Assembly (NCBI GenBank): GCA_963707465.1
Contig: CAVPQK010000013.1
Location: forward strand, 930,001-994,000
DNA length: 64,000 nt
Direction: 5' to 3'
Origin: Bog-159 sp963707465
Lineage (GTDB): Bacteria; Acidobacteriota; Terriglobia; Bryobacterales; Bryobacteraceae
In this document: piece by piece, positions 33,824 to 43,484 of the stretch
How positions within the stretch are numbered: the stretch's first letter is position 1
Layout: every line of letters starts with the position of its first letter
The notes under the pieces: model-generated
Database searches by the model: none
Seen by the model: only the letters and a program-made list of their open reading frames with translations
Told to the model about the DNA's origin: nothing
Made by a program: the position numbers and the translations under genes

Positions 33824-35353
33824 ATGTTTAAACGAAAAGGTTCTTTTCCACTCGGCAGCGGCATCGCGTTATGCGCGCTGCTGGTCTTGGCTGGCGCGGC
33901 CCACGCACAAACCGGCATCTTAGGCGCCGCAGCCAGTTCCGATCTCCATACCCTCTTAATTCGAGGCACGGCCCTGCAGCCACCCACGGGCAGCCCGATG
34001 GTGTCGTTGGGGAGCTATACACTCACCGTCGCCAATTTCACCAGCGCTGAAATCACCGCGGCCTTGCCGGCCAACCTGAAGCCCGGCACGTACAACTTGG
34101 CGGTGACCGCAAACGGCACCGCGAACTTCGACGTGACGATTGGCGCGGCAGGTTCGCCCGGTCCGGCGGGTCCGCCCGGCCCGGCAGGTCCCCAGGGTCC
34201 ACCGGGAACTTCTATCAGTTTGCCATTCAGCGGTACCGTGGCCGCTGCCACCGACGCCGCGTTCACCGTCATCAACACAGCTGGAACGGGAATGGTGGTG
34301 GTGGGCAGCGTCGGGAGCGGAGCGAACATATTCGGAGGCGTTAACGGAGAGACTGGAGAAGCCGCTGTCGGCGCGTTAGGCGGAGGCGGATCCGGCGTGA
34401 CTGCCGCCGGCCCTGCCTTCTCCGGCACTGGTGGTATCGGCGTCAACACTGGCGGCGACGGCATCGATGTGACCGGGGGCGCCGTCTCGGGTTATCAGGC
34501 GCAGGGTGGCGCGGGCGTCACCGCCACAGGCGGAGCGGCCGGAATTAACGGCTCCGCCGGCAACGGGATCACCGCTTACGCCGGGAGCGGCGATAGCTCC
34601 TACGGCACGGGATTCGGCGCCAATGGCATCTTCGCGACGGGAGGCAGCACCATCACCGGTTGCAGTGTCTGCACCACTGGCGCCGGCGGACATTTTCAAG
34701 GCGGCGGGAACCCGCACGATGCATCGACATTTGGCGGAGATGGAGTGTATGCTAACCCCGGCTCCAACACTGGCGTTGGAATCTATGCCCTAAGCGTGTG
34801 TGCGGCTGGGACACCACCTTGCAATGGATATAACAGCGTGGCCGGCCTCTTCAGCGGAGACGTCGACGTCGACGGCAACCTCTCTAAAAGCGGCGGTTCG
34901 TTCAAGATCGATCACCCGTTGGACCCGGCCAACAAGTACCTATACCACTCCTTTGTGGAATCGCCGGACATGATGAACATCTACAACGGCACGGTCACTA
35001 CCGACGGCGGGGGCCACGCTACGGTCGCGCTGCCCGACTGGTTCGAAGCGCTGAACAGTGACTTCCGCTACCAGTTAACAGTGATCGGCCAGTTTTCCCA
35101 GGCCATCGTAGCATCCAAAATCAGCCACAATGCGTTTGTCATCCGCACTGACAAACCGAACGTGGAAGTCTCCTGGCAAGTGACAGGCGTCCGGCAAGAC
35201 GCCTGGGCCAACGCTCACCGGATTCCCGTGGAAGCGGAAAAAGCCAAGGCTGACCAGGGCCATTATCTGCACCCGGAGTTGTTCGAGCATGCGGGCGAAC
35301 CAGGCATTACCGAATTGCACCATCCCCATCCGAAGCCGCGCCAACAGCAGTAG
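33824..35353 (+). CDS. Collagen-like surface protein, copy 1
   Basis: The 509-residue secreted protein has four parts: a signal peptide (GIALCALLVLAGAAHAQ), an IPT/TIG-like beta domain (about 30-108), eight collagen-like G-X-Y triplets (about 108-131), a Gly/Ala-rich low-complexity region (about 145-355) and a conserved C-terminal domain of about 150 residues beginning GGSFKIDHPLDPANKYLYHS and including VSWQVTGVRQDAWANAHRIP. AAAGGAG precedes ATG 33824. It is the first of three tandem paralogues. I know the C-terminal domain from Acidobacterial surface proteins but not its function; trimerisation through the collagen part is likely. Confidence 0.82.
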   Translation: MFKRKGSFPLGSGIALCALLVLAGAAHAQTGILGAAASSDLHTLLIRGTALQPPTGSPMVSLGSYTLTVANFTSAEITAALPANLKPGTYNLAVTANGTANFDVTIGAAGSPGPAGPPGPAGPQGPPGTSISLPFSGTVAAATDAAFTVINTAGTGMVVVGSVGSGANIFGGVNGETGEAAVGALGGGGSGVTAAGPAFSGTGGIGVNTGGDGIDVTGGAVSGYQAQGGAGVTATGGAAGINGSAGNGITAYAGSGDSSYGTGFGANGIFATGGSTITGCSVCTTGAGGHFQGGGNPHDASTFGGDGVYANPGSNTGVGIYALSVCAAGTPPCNGYNSVAGLFSGDVDVDGNLSKSGGSFKIDHPLDPANKYLYHSFVESPDMMNIYNGTVTTDGGGHATVALPDWFEALNSDFRYQLTVIGQFSQAIVASKISHNAFVIRTDKPNVEVSWQVTGVRQDAWANAHRIPVEAEKAKADQGHYLHPELFEHAGEPGITELHHPHPKPRQQQ

Positions 35354-35398
35354 AAGGCCCAAGACCTAAAGACGAAATCCGAAAAGGAGCTTTAAACG

Positions 35399-36817
35399 AT
35401 GACGCACCGTACATGTAATGCGCTATGCGCGCTGCTGACGCTGGCAGGCGCGGCCTACGCACAGCCTGACATATTAAACGTAGCGGTCAATTCCGCTCTC
35501 ACCTCGATCACGATCAACGGTAAGGCGCTGCAGCCAGTCTCAGGTTCGCCGGTGCTCTCCTTGGGGGGCCACGTGCTGTCGGTTGTGGCTTTCAGCGGCA
35601 CCCAAATCACCGCATCGCTGCCCGCAGGGCTGAAACCTGGCAGCTACGATCTCGCGGTGACCGCCAATGGCACGGCCAACTTCGACTTGACGCTCGGAGC
35701 TCAGGGTGCGACAGGTCCAACCGGTCCAGCCGGTCCGACCGGCCCAGCCGGCGCAACTGGGGCAATCGGTCCACCGGGCGCTAAAGGCCCATCGGGTCCA
35801 GCTGGCGCAACGGGGGCAGCCGGTCCGCAGGGCGCGCCAGGTCCATCGGGTCCGGCCGGTGCTACGGGGGCAGCCGGCCCGCCCGGCGCACCAGGACCGG
35901 CTGGAACAATCACGCTGCCTTTTCTCGGCAGCGCATCCACCACCGGGCCCGTCTTGCAGATCTCCAATGCCGCTTTGAGCCAGGAGGGAATCCAAGGCGC
36001 CGGAGGTCCGGGCGCCATTGGCGGGATCATGGGAGGCACCGGGGTCGAGGGAGACGGAGGAGCCAGTAACGGAGGCTTCGGCGGCGGTTCCGGCGTGTTG
36101 GGCCTGGGAGGGGCTGCGGTCTTCGTCGACGACGTTGGTGGATTGGGCGGCTTATTCTACGGCGGCGGTAGCGACTCGCTCCCCGTGCAGGCAAACCATG
36201 GCGTGTACACGCTGGGCGGCAGTTCCGCGTTTGGAGGGTTCGCCGGAGACGGGATCTTTGCCGGCGCGGGCCCCGGCCCTTCCGACGGGTTGAACTACGG
36301 GCTTGCCGGTTTCTTTGGCGGCAACGTCAGTGTGAACGGCAACCTGTCCAAAAACGGCGGATCGTTCGTGATCGACCATCCCGTCGATCCGGCCAATAAG
36401 TATCTCTACCACTCCTTCGTGGAATCGCCCGACATGAAGAACATCTACGACGGCACCGTCACCACGGACGGCAGCGGCGCAGCTACCGTCACGATGCCCA
36501 CCTGGTTCGAAGCGCTGAATACGGATTTCCGCTATCAGCTCACCACGCTCGGGCAGCCCGCCCAAGTCTGGGTCGCCGCGGAGATCACCAACCGCGTTTT
36601 CACCATCAAGACCGACAAACCCAATGTCAAGGTCTCCTGGCAGGTGACCGGCATTCGGCAGGACGCCTGGGCCAACGCGCATCGCATTCCCGTGGAAGTA
36701 GAGAAAGCCAAGGCCGATCAGGGTCATTATCTGCACCCCGAGCTGTTCGACCATGCGGGCGAGGCGAGTATCGCGGACCTGCACCATCCCCGTCCAAAAA
36801 AGGCCCCCCAGCAGTAG
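35399..36817 (+). CDS. Collagen-like surface protein, copy 2 (long collagen stretch)
   Basis: Paralogue of copy 1 with 472 residues. It has a signal peptide (CNALCALLTLAGAAYAQ), a TIG-like domain, 24 uninterrupted G-X-Y triplets starting near GAQGATGPTGPAGPTGPAGA, a Gly-rich middle that is shorter than copy 1, and the same C-terminal domain (GGSFVIDHPVDPANKYLYHS). AAAAGGAG lies before the ATG. The collagen part is three to four times longer than in its neighbours, the clearest difference among the three. Confidence 0.82.
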   Translation: MTHRTCNALCALLTLAGAAYAQPDILNVAVNSALTSITINGKALQPVSGSPVLSLGGHVLSVVAFSGTQITASLPAGLKPGSYDLAVTANGTANFDLTLGAQGATGPTGPAGPTGPAGATGAIGPPGAKGPSGPAGATGAAGPQGAPGPSGPAGATGAAGPPGAPGPAGTITLPFLGSASTTGPVLQISNAALSQEGIQGAGGPGAIGGIMGGTGVEGDGGASNGGFGGGSGVLGLGGAAVFVDDVGGLGGLFYGGGSDSLPVQANHGVYTLGGSSAFGGFAGDGIFAGAGPGPSDGLNYGLAGFFGGNVSVNGNLSKNGGSFVIDHPVDPANKYLYHSFVESPDMKNIYDGTVTTDGSGAATVTMPTWFEALNTDFRYQLTTLGQPAQVWVAAEITNRVFTIKTDKPNVKVSWQVTGIRQDAWANAHRIPVEVEKAKADQGHYLHPELFDHAGEASIADLHHPRPKKAPQQ

Positions 36818-36861
36818 GGCACAAGACCCAAGAATCGAAATTCGCAAAGGAGCTTAAAACC

Positions 36862-38142
36862 ATGACACACCAAACCTCCAAAAGAAGTCTCTTCCCGCTA
36901 GCCAGCGGCATCGCGCTCTGCGCGCTGCTGGCCCTGGCCGGCGCAGCCTACTCACAAACCGACATATTGGGTGCGGCCGCCAGTTCCGATCTGCACTCCA
37001 TACTGATTAAAGGTACGGGGCTGCAGCCACCCACCGGTAAGCCGACCGTAACGTTGGGTAGCTATACCCTCAGCGTTGTCACTTTCAACAACGTTCAAAT
37101 CACCGCGGACCTACCCGCAAACTTGAAATCGGGCACTTTCAACCTTGAGGTGACCGCGAACGGCACGGCTAACTTCGACGTGGCCATTGGCGCCGAAGGT
37201 CCAGCGGGCCCCGCAGGCCCGGCAGGTCCGGCGGGGACCATAGCGTTGCCTTTCTCCGGCGCCGCGTCTGCGAACCAGCCGCTCTTGCAGATCTCCAACA
37301 CCGCCAACAGCCAGGAGGGAATCCAGGGCGATGGCGGTCCGGGTGGCAGTTCCGAAGCGGGAGGTAACGGGGTCGAGGGAGACGGAGGAGCCAGTTTCGG
37401 AGGCTACGGCGGTGCCGGAGTATTCGGCTTAGGAGGAACTGCCTCCAACGCCAACGACACTGGCGGCTTTGGCGGCTCCTTCACCGGGGGCGGCAGCTAC
37501 ACGCTCGCCGTTTTCGCTGGCGATGCAGTGTACGCGGGGGGCGGCGCCTCCGCGGCTGGAGGGTTCGCCGGGAACGGGATTGCCGCGCAAGGCGGTCCCG
37601 GCCCTTCGGACGGCTTGAACTACGGGCTTGCTGGTTTATTTATCGGTAATGTTACCGTGACCGGCAACCTCTCGAAAGCCGGCGGATCATTCGTGATCGA
37701 CCACCCTACAGATCCCGCCAACAAATACCTCTATCACTCCTTCGTGGAATCGCCGGACATGATGAACATCTACAACGGCAACGTCACCACCGACGGCAGC
37801 GGCACAGCCATGGTCACCATGCCCTCCTGGTTCGAAGCTCTCAACACTGATTTCCGTTATCAGCTCACCACGCTCGGACAGCCCGCCCAAGTCTGGGTCG
37901 CGTCGGAAATCGCCAACCGTGTTTTCACCATCAAGACCGGCAAGCCCAATGTGAAGGTCTCCTGGCAGGTGACCGGCATTCGTCAGGATGCCTGGGCCAA
38001 CGCGCATCGCATTCCGCTCGAGGTGGACAAGGCCCCGGCCGATCAAGGCCACTATATACATCCGGAGCTTTTTGGCCACGAAGGCGAACCGGGCATCGCC
38101 GATCTCCACCATCCCCGCCCGAAGCAACGCCAGCAGCAGTAG
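36862..38142 (+). CDS. Collagen-like surface protein, copy 3 (short collagen stretch)
   Basis: Third tandem paralogue, 426 residues. Signal peptide GIALCALLALAGAAYSQ, TIG-like domain nearly identical to copy 1 (DILGAAASSDLHSILIKGTG), only six G-X-Y triplets (GAEGPAGPAGPAGPAGTI), a Gly-rich middle like copy 2 and the common C-terminal domain (GGSFVIDHPTDPANKYLYHS). AAAGGAG precedes the ATG. Copy 3 shares its start with copy 1 and its middle with copy 2, which suggests recombination among the copies. Confidence 0.82.
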   Translation: MTHQTSKRSLFPLASGIALCALLALAGAAYSQTDILGAAASSDLHSILIKGTGLQPPTGKPTVTLGSYTLSVVTFNNVQITADLPANLKSGTFNLEVTANGTANFDVAIGAEGPAGPAGPAGPAGTIALPFSGAASANQPLLQISNTANSQEGIQGDGGPGGSSEAGGNGVEGDGGASFGGYGGAGVFGLGGTASNANDTGGFGGSFTGGGSYTLAVFAGDAVYAGGGASAAGGFAGNGIAAQGGPGPSDGLNYGLAGLFIGNVTVTGNLSKAGGSFVIDHPTDPANKYLYHSFVESPDMMNIYNGNVTTDGSGTAMVTMPSWFEALNTDFRYQLTTLGQPAQVWVASEIANRVFTIKTGKPNVKVSWQVTGIRQDAWANAHRIPLEVDKAPADQGHYIHPELFGHEGEPGIADLHHPRPKQRQQQ

Positions 38143-38206
38143 ACGCTACTCCACATCAATCCACAACCGCCCGGTTTGTTATGCTAGGAGCAAACCGGTA
38201 TCGCAA

Positions 38207-38800
38207 ATGGCTGATGCGCGCACGGTCACTCTCCTGCTTCGGGACCTCGCCGGCGGCGATCAGGGCGCACTTGAGCGCCTTGTTCCGCTGGTGTACGAGG
38301 AACTGCGTCGCATCGCGGAAGGGCAGCTCCGGCGCGAGCGTCCGGGCCATACCTTGCAGCCCACCGCGCTGGTCCATGAAGTCTACGTGCGGATGGTGGG
38401 ACAGGAGCCGGCGGGCTATAAAGACCGGGCCCATTTTCTGGCTATCGCGGCCCATGCCATGCGCCGAATCCTGATCGATCACGCCCGCGAGCACAACGCC
38501 GCCAAGCGGGGCGGGGGGCAAGAGAAGTTCTCGATCGACGAAGAGCGCGACGGCTGCGTCGAGCGCCCGTCCCTCCTGATCGCGTTGGACGATGCGCTGG
38601 CCGGGCTCGCGGCGAAGGACCCGCTGCTCGCCCGCTTGGTGGAGATGCGGTATTTCGGCGGGCTGACCGCTGAGGAATCCAGCGCCGCCCTGAACCTCGA
38701 AATCGGCGTGGTGCGCCGCCAACTGCGGCTCGCGGAAGCCTGGCTCAAACGCGAAATGGACGCTCCCGAGCCCGGCCCGCAAGCGGCGGGGGCCAGCTGA
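38207..38800 (+). CDS. ECF-type RNA polymerase sigma factor (TIGR02999-like)
   Basis: The 197-residue sigma factor has region 2 (LVPLVYEELRRIAEGQLRRE, then TALVHEVYVRMV, AHFLAIAAHAMRRILIDHAR) and region 4 (RLVEMRYFGGLTAEESSAAL, then RRQLRLAEAWLKREM). The AHAMRRILIDHAR signature is that of the TIGR02999 / ECF subfamily common in Acidobacteria and Planctomycetes, which is often found beside Ser/Thr kinases and lacks an obvious anti-sigma factor. Activation by phosphorylation through the two kinases downstream is a reasonable guess. Candidate target promoters are the TAAAAT-N10/11-TTTACGCATTAC elements. Confidence 0.92.
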   Translation: MADARTVTLLLRDLAGGDQGALERLVPLVYEELRRIAEGQLRRERPGHTLQPTALVHEVYVRMVGQEPAGYKDRAHFLAIAAHAMRRILIDHAREHNAAKRGGGQEKFSIDEERDGCVERPSLLIALDDALAGLAAKDPLLARLVEMRYFGGLTAEESSAALNLEIGVVRRQLRLAEAWLKREMDAPEPGPQAAGAS

Positions 38801-38876
38801 AGCCAAGCTGAAGCCCGCCTGTCACCGCGGGCGCCGTCACACTTCGAGCCACCCCCCAAGCGCTCCGCAATTGCTC

Positions 38877-38904
38877 TAAAATCCTCCGCTCCTTTACGCA
38901 TTAC
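38877..38904 (+). promoter_or_regulatory. TAAAAT / TTTACGCATTAC element before PQQ-like protein 1
   Basis: TAAAAT (38877-38882), ten bases, then TTTACGCATTAC (38893-38904), 53 bases before ATG 38958. The 12-mer occurs identically at 43450, 46485 and 46670. TAAAAT has the look of a -10 box. Confidence 0.6.
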
Positions 38905-38957
38905 AGGTGTGGGATGCCCAGAATGGCACACCAAACTAATAGCTAAAGGAGATCTAT

Positions 38958-40418
38958 ATGACGGTAAGTATGACGAGAAGTTTGAAATCGGCAGGGCGGA
39001 CTACCACCCTGTCTCTCAGTGTGGTGTTGCTGTGCGGAGTGTGCTTCGCCCAGCCCGCCGTGACGCTATCGGTAAATGCGGGGCCGCCGGCCACCAGCCT
39101 TACGGTGTCAGGAAGCGGCTACCCGGCGTCTACCCAGGTTTACATTTATTTTGACACGGCCAACCTGGCGCTGACTGTTACTAACACCTCCGGTTCGTTC
39201 TCCGGAGTCAAAATCCAGGTTCCGGCGTCAGCGCGGCCGGGGCGGAATTGGGTAACCGGGGCGGTGGCGCTGGTGACTGGCGATGCCGCGCAGGCGCCCT
39301 TCAACGTGCGAACCAATTGGACACAGTTCCATTTCGCGCCCAGCCACACCGGACTGAATCCGTACGAAAATGTTCTTAGCCAGACTACGGCGCCCGGGCT
39401 CGGACTCCGTTGGAGCTATCTTACCGGGAACGCTGTGTACTCCTCCCCGGCGGTAGCCGATGGAGTGGTCTACGTCGGCTCGGACGACGGCAATATCGAT
39501 GCCGTGAATGCCGGCACCGGCGCCCTGCTGTGGGAATTCACCACCGCGGGAGCCGTAACGTCATCCCCGGCGGTAGCTAACGGCATGGTCTTCGCCGGTT
39601 CGGAAGACGGCAATGTCTATGCCCTGGACAGCAGCCGAGGCGCCAAGCTGTGGCAATTCACGACCGGAGCGGCGGTGGACTCCTCCCCCGCAGTGGCCAA
39701 TGGGGTGGTCTACATCGGTTCGGAAGACCACTTTGTCTATGCCCTGAACGCCAGCACAGGCGCTCTGCTCTGGCGATTCGCCACCGGCGCGCCCGTGTAC
39801 TCTTCCCCAGCGGTCGCCAACGGGGCGGTCTACATCGGTTCGGACGATAACAATGTCTATGCCCTGAACGCCGGCACCGGTGCAATGCTCTGGAATTTCA
39901 CCGCAGGGAGCGCTGTGGACTCTTCCCCGACCATAGCCAATGGAGTGGTCTACGTCGGTGCGGATAACAACGATATCTATGCCCTGAGCGCCAGTTCAGG
40001 CGCCGAACTGTGGAATTACTTCACTGGCGCGGCCGTGGTGTCTTCGCCGGCCGTGGCCAACGGGGTGGTCTACGTCGGTTCGCTCGACGGCTATGTCTAC
40101 GCCATTAGCGTCAGCACAGGCGCCCTTCTCTGGACGGCTCCGGGAACGAGTTCCGCGACCGTGGCTAACGGGGTGGTCTATGTCACTTCGGAGTACACCA
40201 ACACTCTCTACGCCGTGAACGCCGCCAATGGCGCCAACCTGTGGCAATTCGTCGCCGGCGGCGCCCTGCTTTCTACACCGACGGTGGTAAATGGCGCGGT
40301 ATACATCGGCTCGGGGGACCATAATATTTATGCGTTCAGCAACACAGCTACTCCCGCACTGGCACTAGATCGCCCCGACCCGGCGTTACTCCGGCCCGCT
40401 CTTAGATTGGGCAGGTAG
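38958..40418 (+). CDS. Secreted PQQ-like beta-propeller repeat protein 1
   Basis: The 486-residue protein has a signal peptide (LSLSVVLLCGVCFAQ), an N-terminal IPT/TIG-like domain (about 35-115: VTLSVNAGPPATSLTVSGSG), then eight repeats of about 40 residues of the form SPAVANGVVYVGS-D-NVYALNA-TGA-LW-F. These are PQQ-like/BamB-type propeller blades. The C-terminus ends PDPALLRPALRLGR. The repeats are nearly identical at DNA level (about 120-base units). It is extracytoplasmic and probably a binding scaffold; true PQQ binding is unlikely. AAAGGAG precedes the ATG. Confidence 0.85.
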   Translation: MTVSMTRSLKSAGRTTTLSLSVVLLCGVCFAQPAVTLSVNAGPPATSLTVSGSGYPASTQVYIYFDTANLALTVTNTSGSFSGVKIQVPASARPGRNWVTGAVALVTGDAAQAPFNVRTNWTQFHFAPSHTGLNPYENVLSQTTAPGLGLRWSYLTGNAVYSSPAVADGVVYVGSDDGNIDAVNAGTGALLWEFTTAGAVTSSPAVANGMVFAGSEDGNVYALDSSRGAKLWQFTTGAAVDSSPAVANGVVYIGSEDHFVYALNASTGALLWRFATGAPVYSSPAVANGAVYIGSDDNNVYALNAGTGAMLWNFTAGSAVDSSPTIANGVVYVGADNNDIYALSASSGAELWNYFTGAAVVSSPAVANGVVYVGSLDGYVYAISVSTGALLWTAPGTSSATVANGVVYVTSEYTNTLYAVNAANGANLWQFVAGGALLSTPTVVNGAVYIGSGDHNIYAFSNTATPALALDRPDPALLRPALRLGR

Positions 40419-40561
40419 CCTCCGAACCCAGGCACGTCACCGGGCGCGCGTTTCATTATATGATCGTTCATGCGCAAAGAACGGTCGGGGAGCACGCTCC
40501 ACCGGATCGCGCTGATTCACGGCGAACGGGCGCCCTCTCGTAAGCCAGCCGGGGGGTCGGC

Positions 40562-43435
40562 ATGGCCGACCTGAACCCGGAACAATGGGCGGAAGTCAAA
40601 CGGCTCTTCATGGGCGCCGCGGATTTGCGGCCGGAAGAACTTCCGGATTATCTCCAGCACGAATGCCCCGATCCCGATCTGCGGCGCGAGGTAGCCTCCT
40701 TGCTGGATTACTCCGCAGAGGGACTGCCCTCCGCCGACGCGGCCATCGCATCGGCCGCCGCGGCGGCCGCGCAGGAGCCGGATCCCGACGAACGGTTGAT
40801 CGGCACGCGCCTCGGACCATACCGGGTCGAGGCCATCGCCGGCCACGGCGGCATGGGCGCGGTGTACCGCGCGTCGCGCGACGATGCCAAATTTCGCCAG
40901 CAGGTTGCCATCAAGCTGGTGCGCGTGGCGGCTTCCTCGCCCGATACCCTGCGGCGCTTCCGGCTGGAACGGCAGATCCTGGCCCGGTTGTCCCACCCCA
41001 ACATCGCCCGCCTGCTGGATGGCGGCTCCACGCCCGAGGGTGTGCCCTACCTGGTGATGGAATTCATCGAGGGCGAGCCCGTCACGGCGTGGTGCGATCG
41101 GCATTCGCTCGGCGTGGTCGAACGTCTGCGACTTTTTCTGCGGGTCTGCGAAGCGGTGGAATTCGCGCACCGCGACCTGGTAGTTCATCGCGACCTGAAG
41201 CCCGGCAATATCCTGGTGACCAAAGACGGCACCCCCAAACTGCTGGATTTCGGAATTGCCAAACTGCTGGATCCGGCAGCGGAGAACGAGGCCGCGACTC
41301 TGACGGGCCTGGTCATGACGCCCGAATACGCCTCGCCGGAGCGGGTGCGCGGCGAGCCGGCTTCCACCGCGGCGGATGTCTACTCGCTGGGCCTGATTCT
41401 CTATGAGCTGCTGACCGGGAAGAAGGCCCAGCCGATCTCCGGCTACGCTCCGCACGCCATTGCCACCATGGTCTGCCAAACCGAGCCGCCCACGCCCGCC
41501 CGGCTGAAGCCCCAACTGGCCGGCGACCTGGACAGTATCATCCGCATGGCCATTCGGAAGGAGCCGGACCGGCGCTATGCCTCGGCCGGCCTCCTGGCGC
41601 AGGATATTCAGCGGCACCTCGATGGGCGCCCGGTGATGGCGCGTCCCGATACGCTCGCGTATCGCGCGGGTAAATTTGTGCGCCGCAATCGTCTGGCTGT
41701 GGCGGCTGGCGCGCTGATTGCCGCCACTCTAGCTGGCGGACTCGCCCTGGAGTATTGGCTGGGCGCCTTCGCGCGGCCGCCCCGCGTCTTACAGGTGGTG
41801 CAACTGACTCAGACCGGCCGGGTCGAAGTCGCCGATGGCGTCGCCACCGACGGCTCCCGCGTCTACTTCACTGAGCGGGAGGGCGGTCGGTGGTCGCTGG
41901 CCCAGGTTTCGGTAAAAGGCGGAACGCCGCAGCCGATACCTGTGACGCCAGCGCTTGCCCAACCGGACATATTGGATATCTCGCCCGACCGTTCCAGCTT
42001 GCTGGTGTCGGGCCAGCCAGGAGATGGAATCGACCGGCCTCTGTGGATCATTCCCGTAAGCGGCGGAATTGCCCGCCGCGTCGGCGATGTGTTAGGCAGC
42101 GCCGGTGGGTGGTCCAGGGATGAGCGGCAGATCGTCTTTTCGCATGGCTCGGCTCTGTTTCGCATCAACATCGACGGTACCGCTTGCCGCAAGCTGCTGG
42201 ACAGCGGGAACGGAATGGTGGACTCCGTGCGTTGGGCGCCGGCACCTGGGCCAAACGTCTTGCGCCTGACTATACACCGTGAAGGTGGGAGCGGACTGTG
42301 GGAGGTGGCCCCGGATGGCGCGGGCCTGCATACCCTGCTACGAAAACCTCCGCCCGGCGCGGGATTGGATAACGATTACGACGGAATTTGGACGCCGTCG
42401 GGAAAGTACTACCTGTTTCTTCGGAACCGGTCCGGCACGGAGAGCCTTCTGGCCCTCCGTGAGAGCCGGGCCTGGCTGCCGGAATTCGGCCGGCGTCCCG
42501 TTCAAATCTACTCGGCTCCGCTGGTGTTTTCGTCACTGGCTCCCGGCGATGACGGTAAACGTTTGTTTTTCGCCGGCGGACAGGAGCGCAGGGAATTGGT
42601 GCGCTACGACGCCAGGCGCGGCCTGTTCGTAGCCTATCTTTCCGGCGTCGCCGGCCGGTGGATCGATTATTCGCCCGATGAGCGTTGGGTAGCCTACACC
42701 ACGGCAGCCGACGCCAGCCTCTGGAAAAGCCGGCCGGACGGCACCCAGCGGGTACTGTTGATATCGCCGCCCTTGCGCGTAGGTCAATTGCGCTGGTCGC
42801 CCGACGGGACACGCATCGCCTTCGGCGGGGCCCGGATTGGAGAACCCGCCAAAGTGTATGTGGTTGGCGCGAATGCGTCCAGCCCCGGAGTTCCGGAGCC
42901 CATCACTTCCGCTCCCTTCCTCGAGGACGAGCCGAGTTGGTCTCCCGACGGGAACTCGCTGCTGTTCACCCGCGCTGTGCTCCGGAGCTCCGCGCCACTT
43001 GTACTTTATGTAATGAATTGGAAGACCCGGAAAGCCGAACCTCTGCCGGGCTCGGAAGGGCTTTCGCGCGCGGCCTGGTCACCCGACCCGCGCTACATTG
43101 CAGCCACACACGTGAACGGATCGCAGCTCATGCTATTCGACTTCCGCACGCGCCAGTGGACCGCGCTGGCAAGCGGTGTGGGGCTAGGTCCCCCGTTCTG
43201 GTCCCGCGACGGCAAGGACGTCTATTATCAGGATACGCTGGCGGGCGCCGACCAGCCTGTATACCGCGTGCGCATTGGCGATCGCAGAATCGAGCGCGTG
43301 GCCAGCGCGCGGCAACTGCTCCAATCGAACGTGGCCGGCTACGTGCTCACCGGACTCGCGCCCGGCGACGCGCCGGTCGCCTCGGCGGTACGCACTAATT
43401 CGGACCTTTACGCGCTGGAGTTGGATTTACCGTAA
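40562..43435 (+). CDS. Transmembrane Ser/Thr kinase with TolB-like propeller
   Basis: The 957-residue protein has a cytoplasmic protein kinase domain (about 85-355: IAGHGGMGAVYRA, VAIKLV, catalytic loop HRDLKPGN, DFG in LLDFGIAKLL, TPEYASPE), a single membrane helix (NRLAVAAGALIAATLAGGLA) and a large extracytoplasmic propeller made of PD40/WD40-like repeats (e.g. DISPDRSSLLVSG, WSPDGTRIAFGG, WSPDGNSLLFTR). Such receptors sense outside cues and phosphorylate cytoplasmic partners. It lies after the ECF sigma factor and PQQ-like protein and directly before a second kinase with 49 bases between. Confidence 0.93.
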   Translation: MADLNPEQWAEVKRLFMGAADLRPEELPDYLQHECPDPDLRREVASLLDYSAEGLPSADAAIASAAAAAAQEPDPDERLIGTRLGPYRVEAIAGHGGMGAVYRASRDDAKFRQQVAIKLVRVAASSPDTLRRFRLERQILARLSHPNIARLLDGGSTPEGVPYLVMEFIEGEPVTAWCDRHSLGVVERLRLFLRVCEAVEFAHRDLVVHRDLKPGNILVTKDGTPKLLDFGIAKLLDPAAENEAATLTGLVMTPEYASPERVRGEPASTAADVYSLGLILYELLTGKKAQPISGYAPHAIATMVCQTEPPTPARLKPQLAGDLDSIIRMAIRKEPDRRYASAGLLAQDIQRHLDGRPVMARPDTLAYRAGKFVRRNRLAVAAGALIAATLAGGLALEYWLGAFARPPRVLQVVQLTQTGRVEVADGVATDGSRVYFTEREGGRWSLAQVSVKGGTPQPIPVTPALAQPDILDISPDRSSLLVSGQPGDGIDRPLWIIPVSGGIARRVGDVLGSAGGWSRDERQIVFSHGSALFRINIDGTACRKLLDSGNGMVDSVRWAPAPGPNVLRLTIHREGGSGLWEVAPDGAGLHTLLRKPPPGAGLDNDYDGIWTPSGKYYLFLRNRSGTESLLALRESRAWLPEFGRRPVQIYSAPLVFSSLAPGDDGKRLFFAGGQERRELVRYDARRGLFVAYLSGVAGRWIDYSPDERWVAYTTAADASLWKSRPDGTQRVLLISPPLRVGQLRWSPDGTRIAFGGARIGEPAKVYVVGANASSPGVPEPITSAPFLEDEPSWSPDGNSLLFTRAVLRSSAPLVLYVMNWKTRKAEPLPGSEGLSRAAWSPDPRYIAATHVNGSQLMLFDFRTRQWTALASGVGLGPPFWSRDGKDVYYQDTLAGADQPVYRVRIGDRRIERVASARQLLQSNVAGYVLTGLAPGDAPVASAVRTNSDLYALELDLP

Positions 43436-43461
43436 AATTTCGCCTCTGTTTTACGCATTAC
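43433..43461 (+). promoter_or_regulatory. TAAAAT / TTTACGCATTAC element before kinase 2
   Basis: TAAAAT (43433-43438) overlaps the stop codon of kinase 1. After 11 bases comes TTTACGCATTAC (43450-43461), then the ATG at 43485. This lets kinase 2 be transcribed on its own. Confidence 0.55.
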
Positions 43462-43484
43462 TCTTTTAGGATACGTGTACCTCG

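Noticed and set aside
39440..40330. Regular 120-base repeats in the PQQ-like gene as a CRISPR or satellite array
   Set aside because: They are in frame and encode propeller blades.
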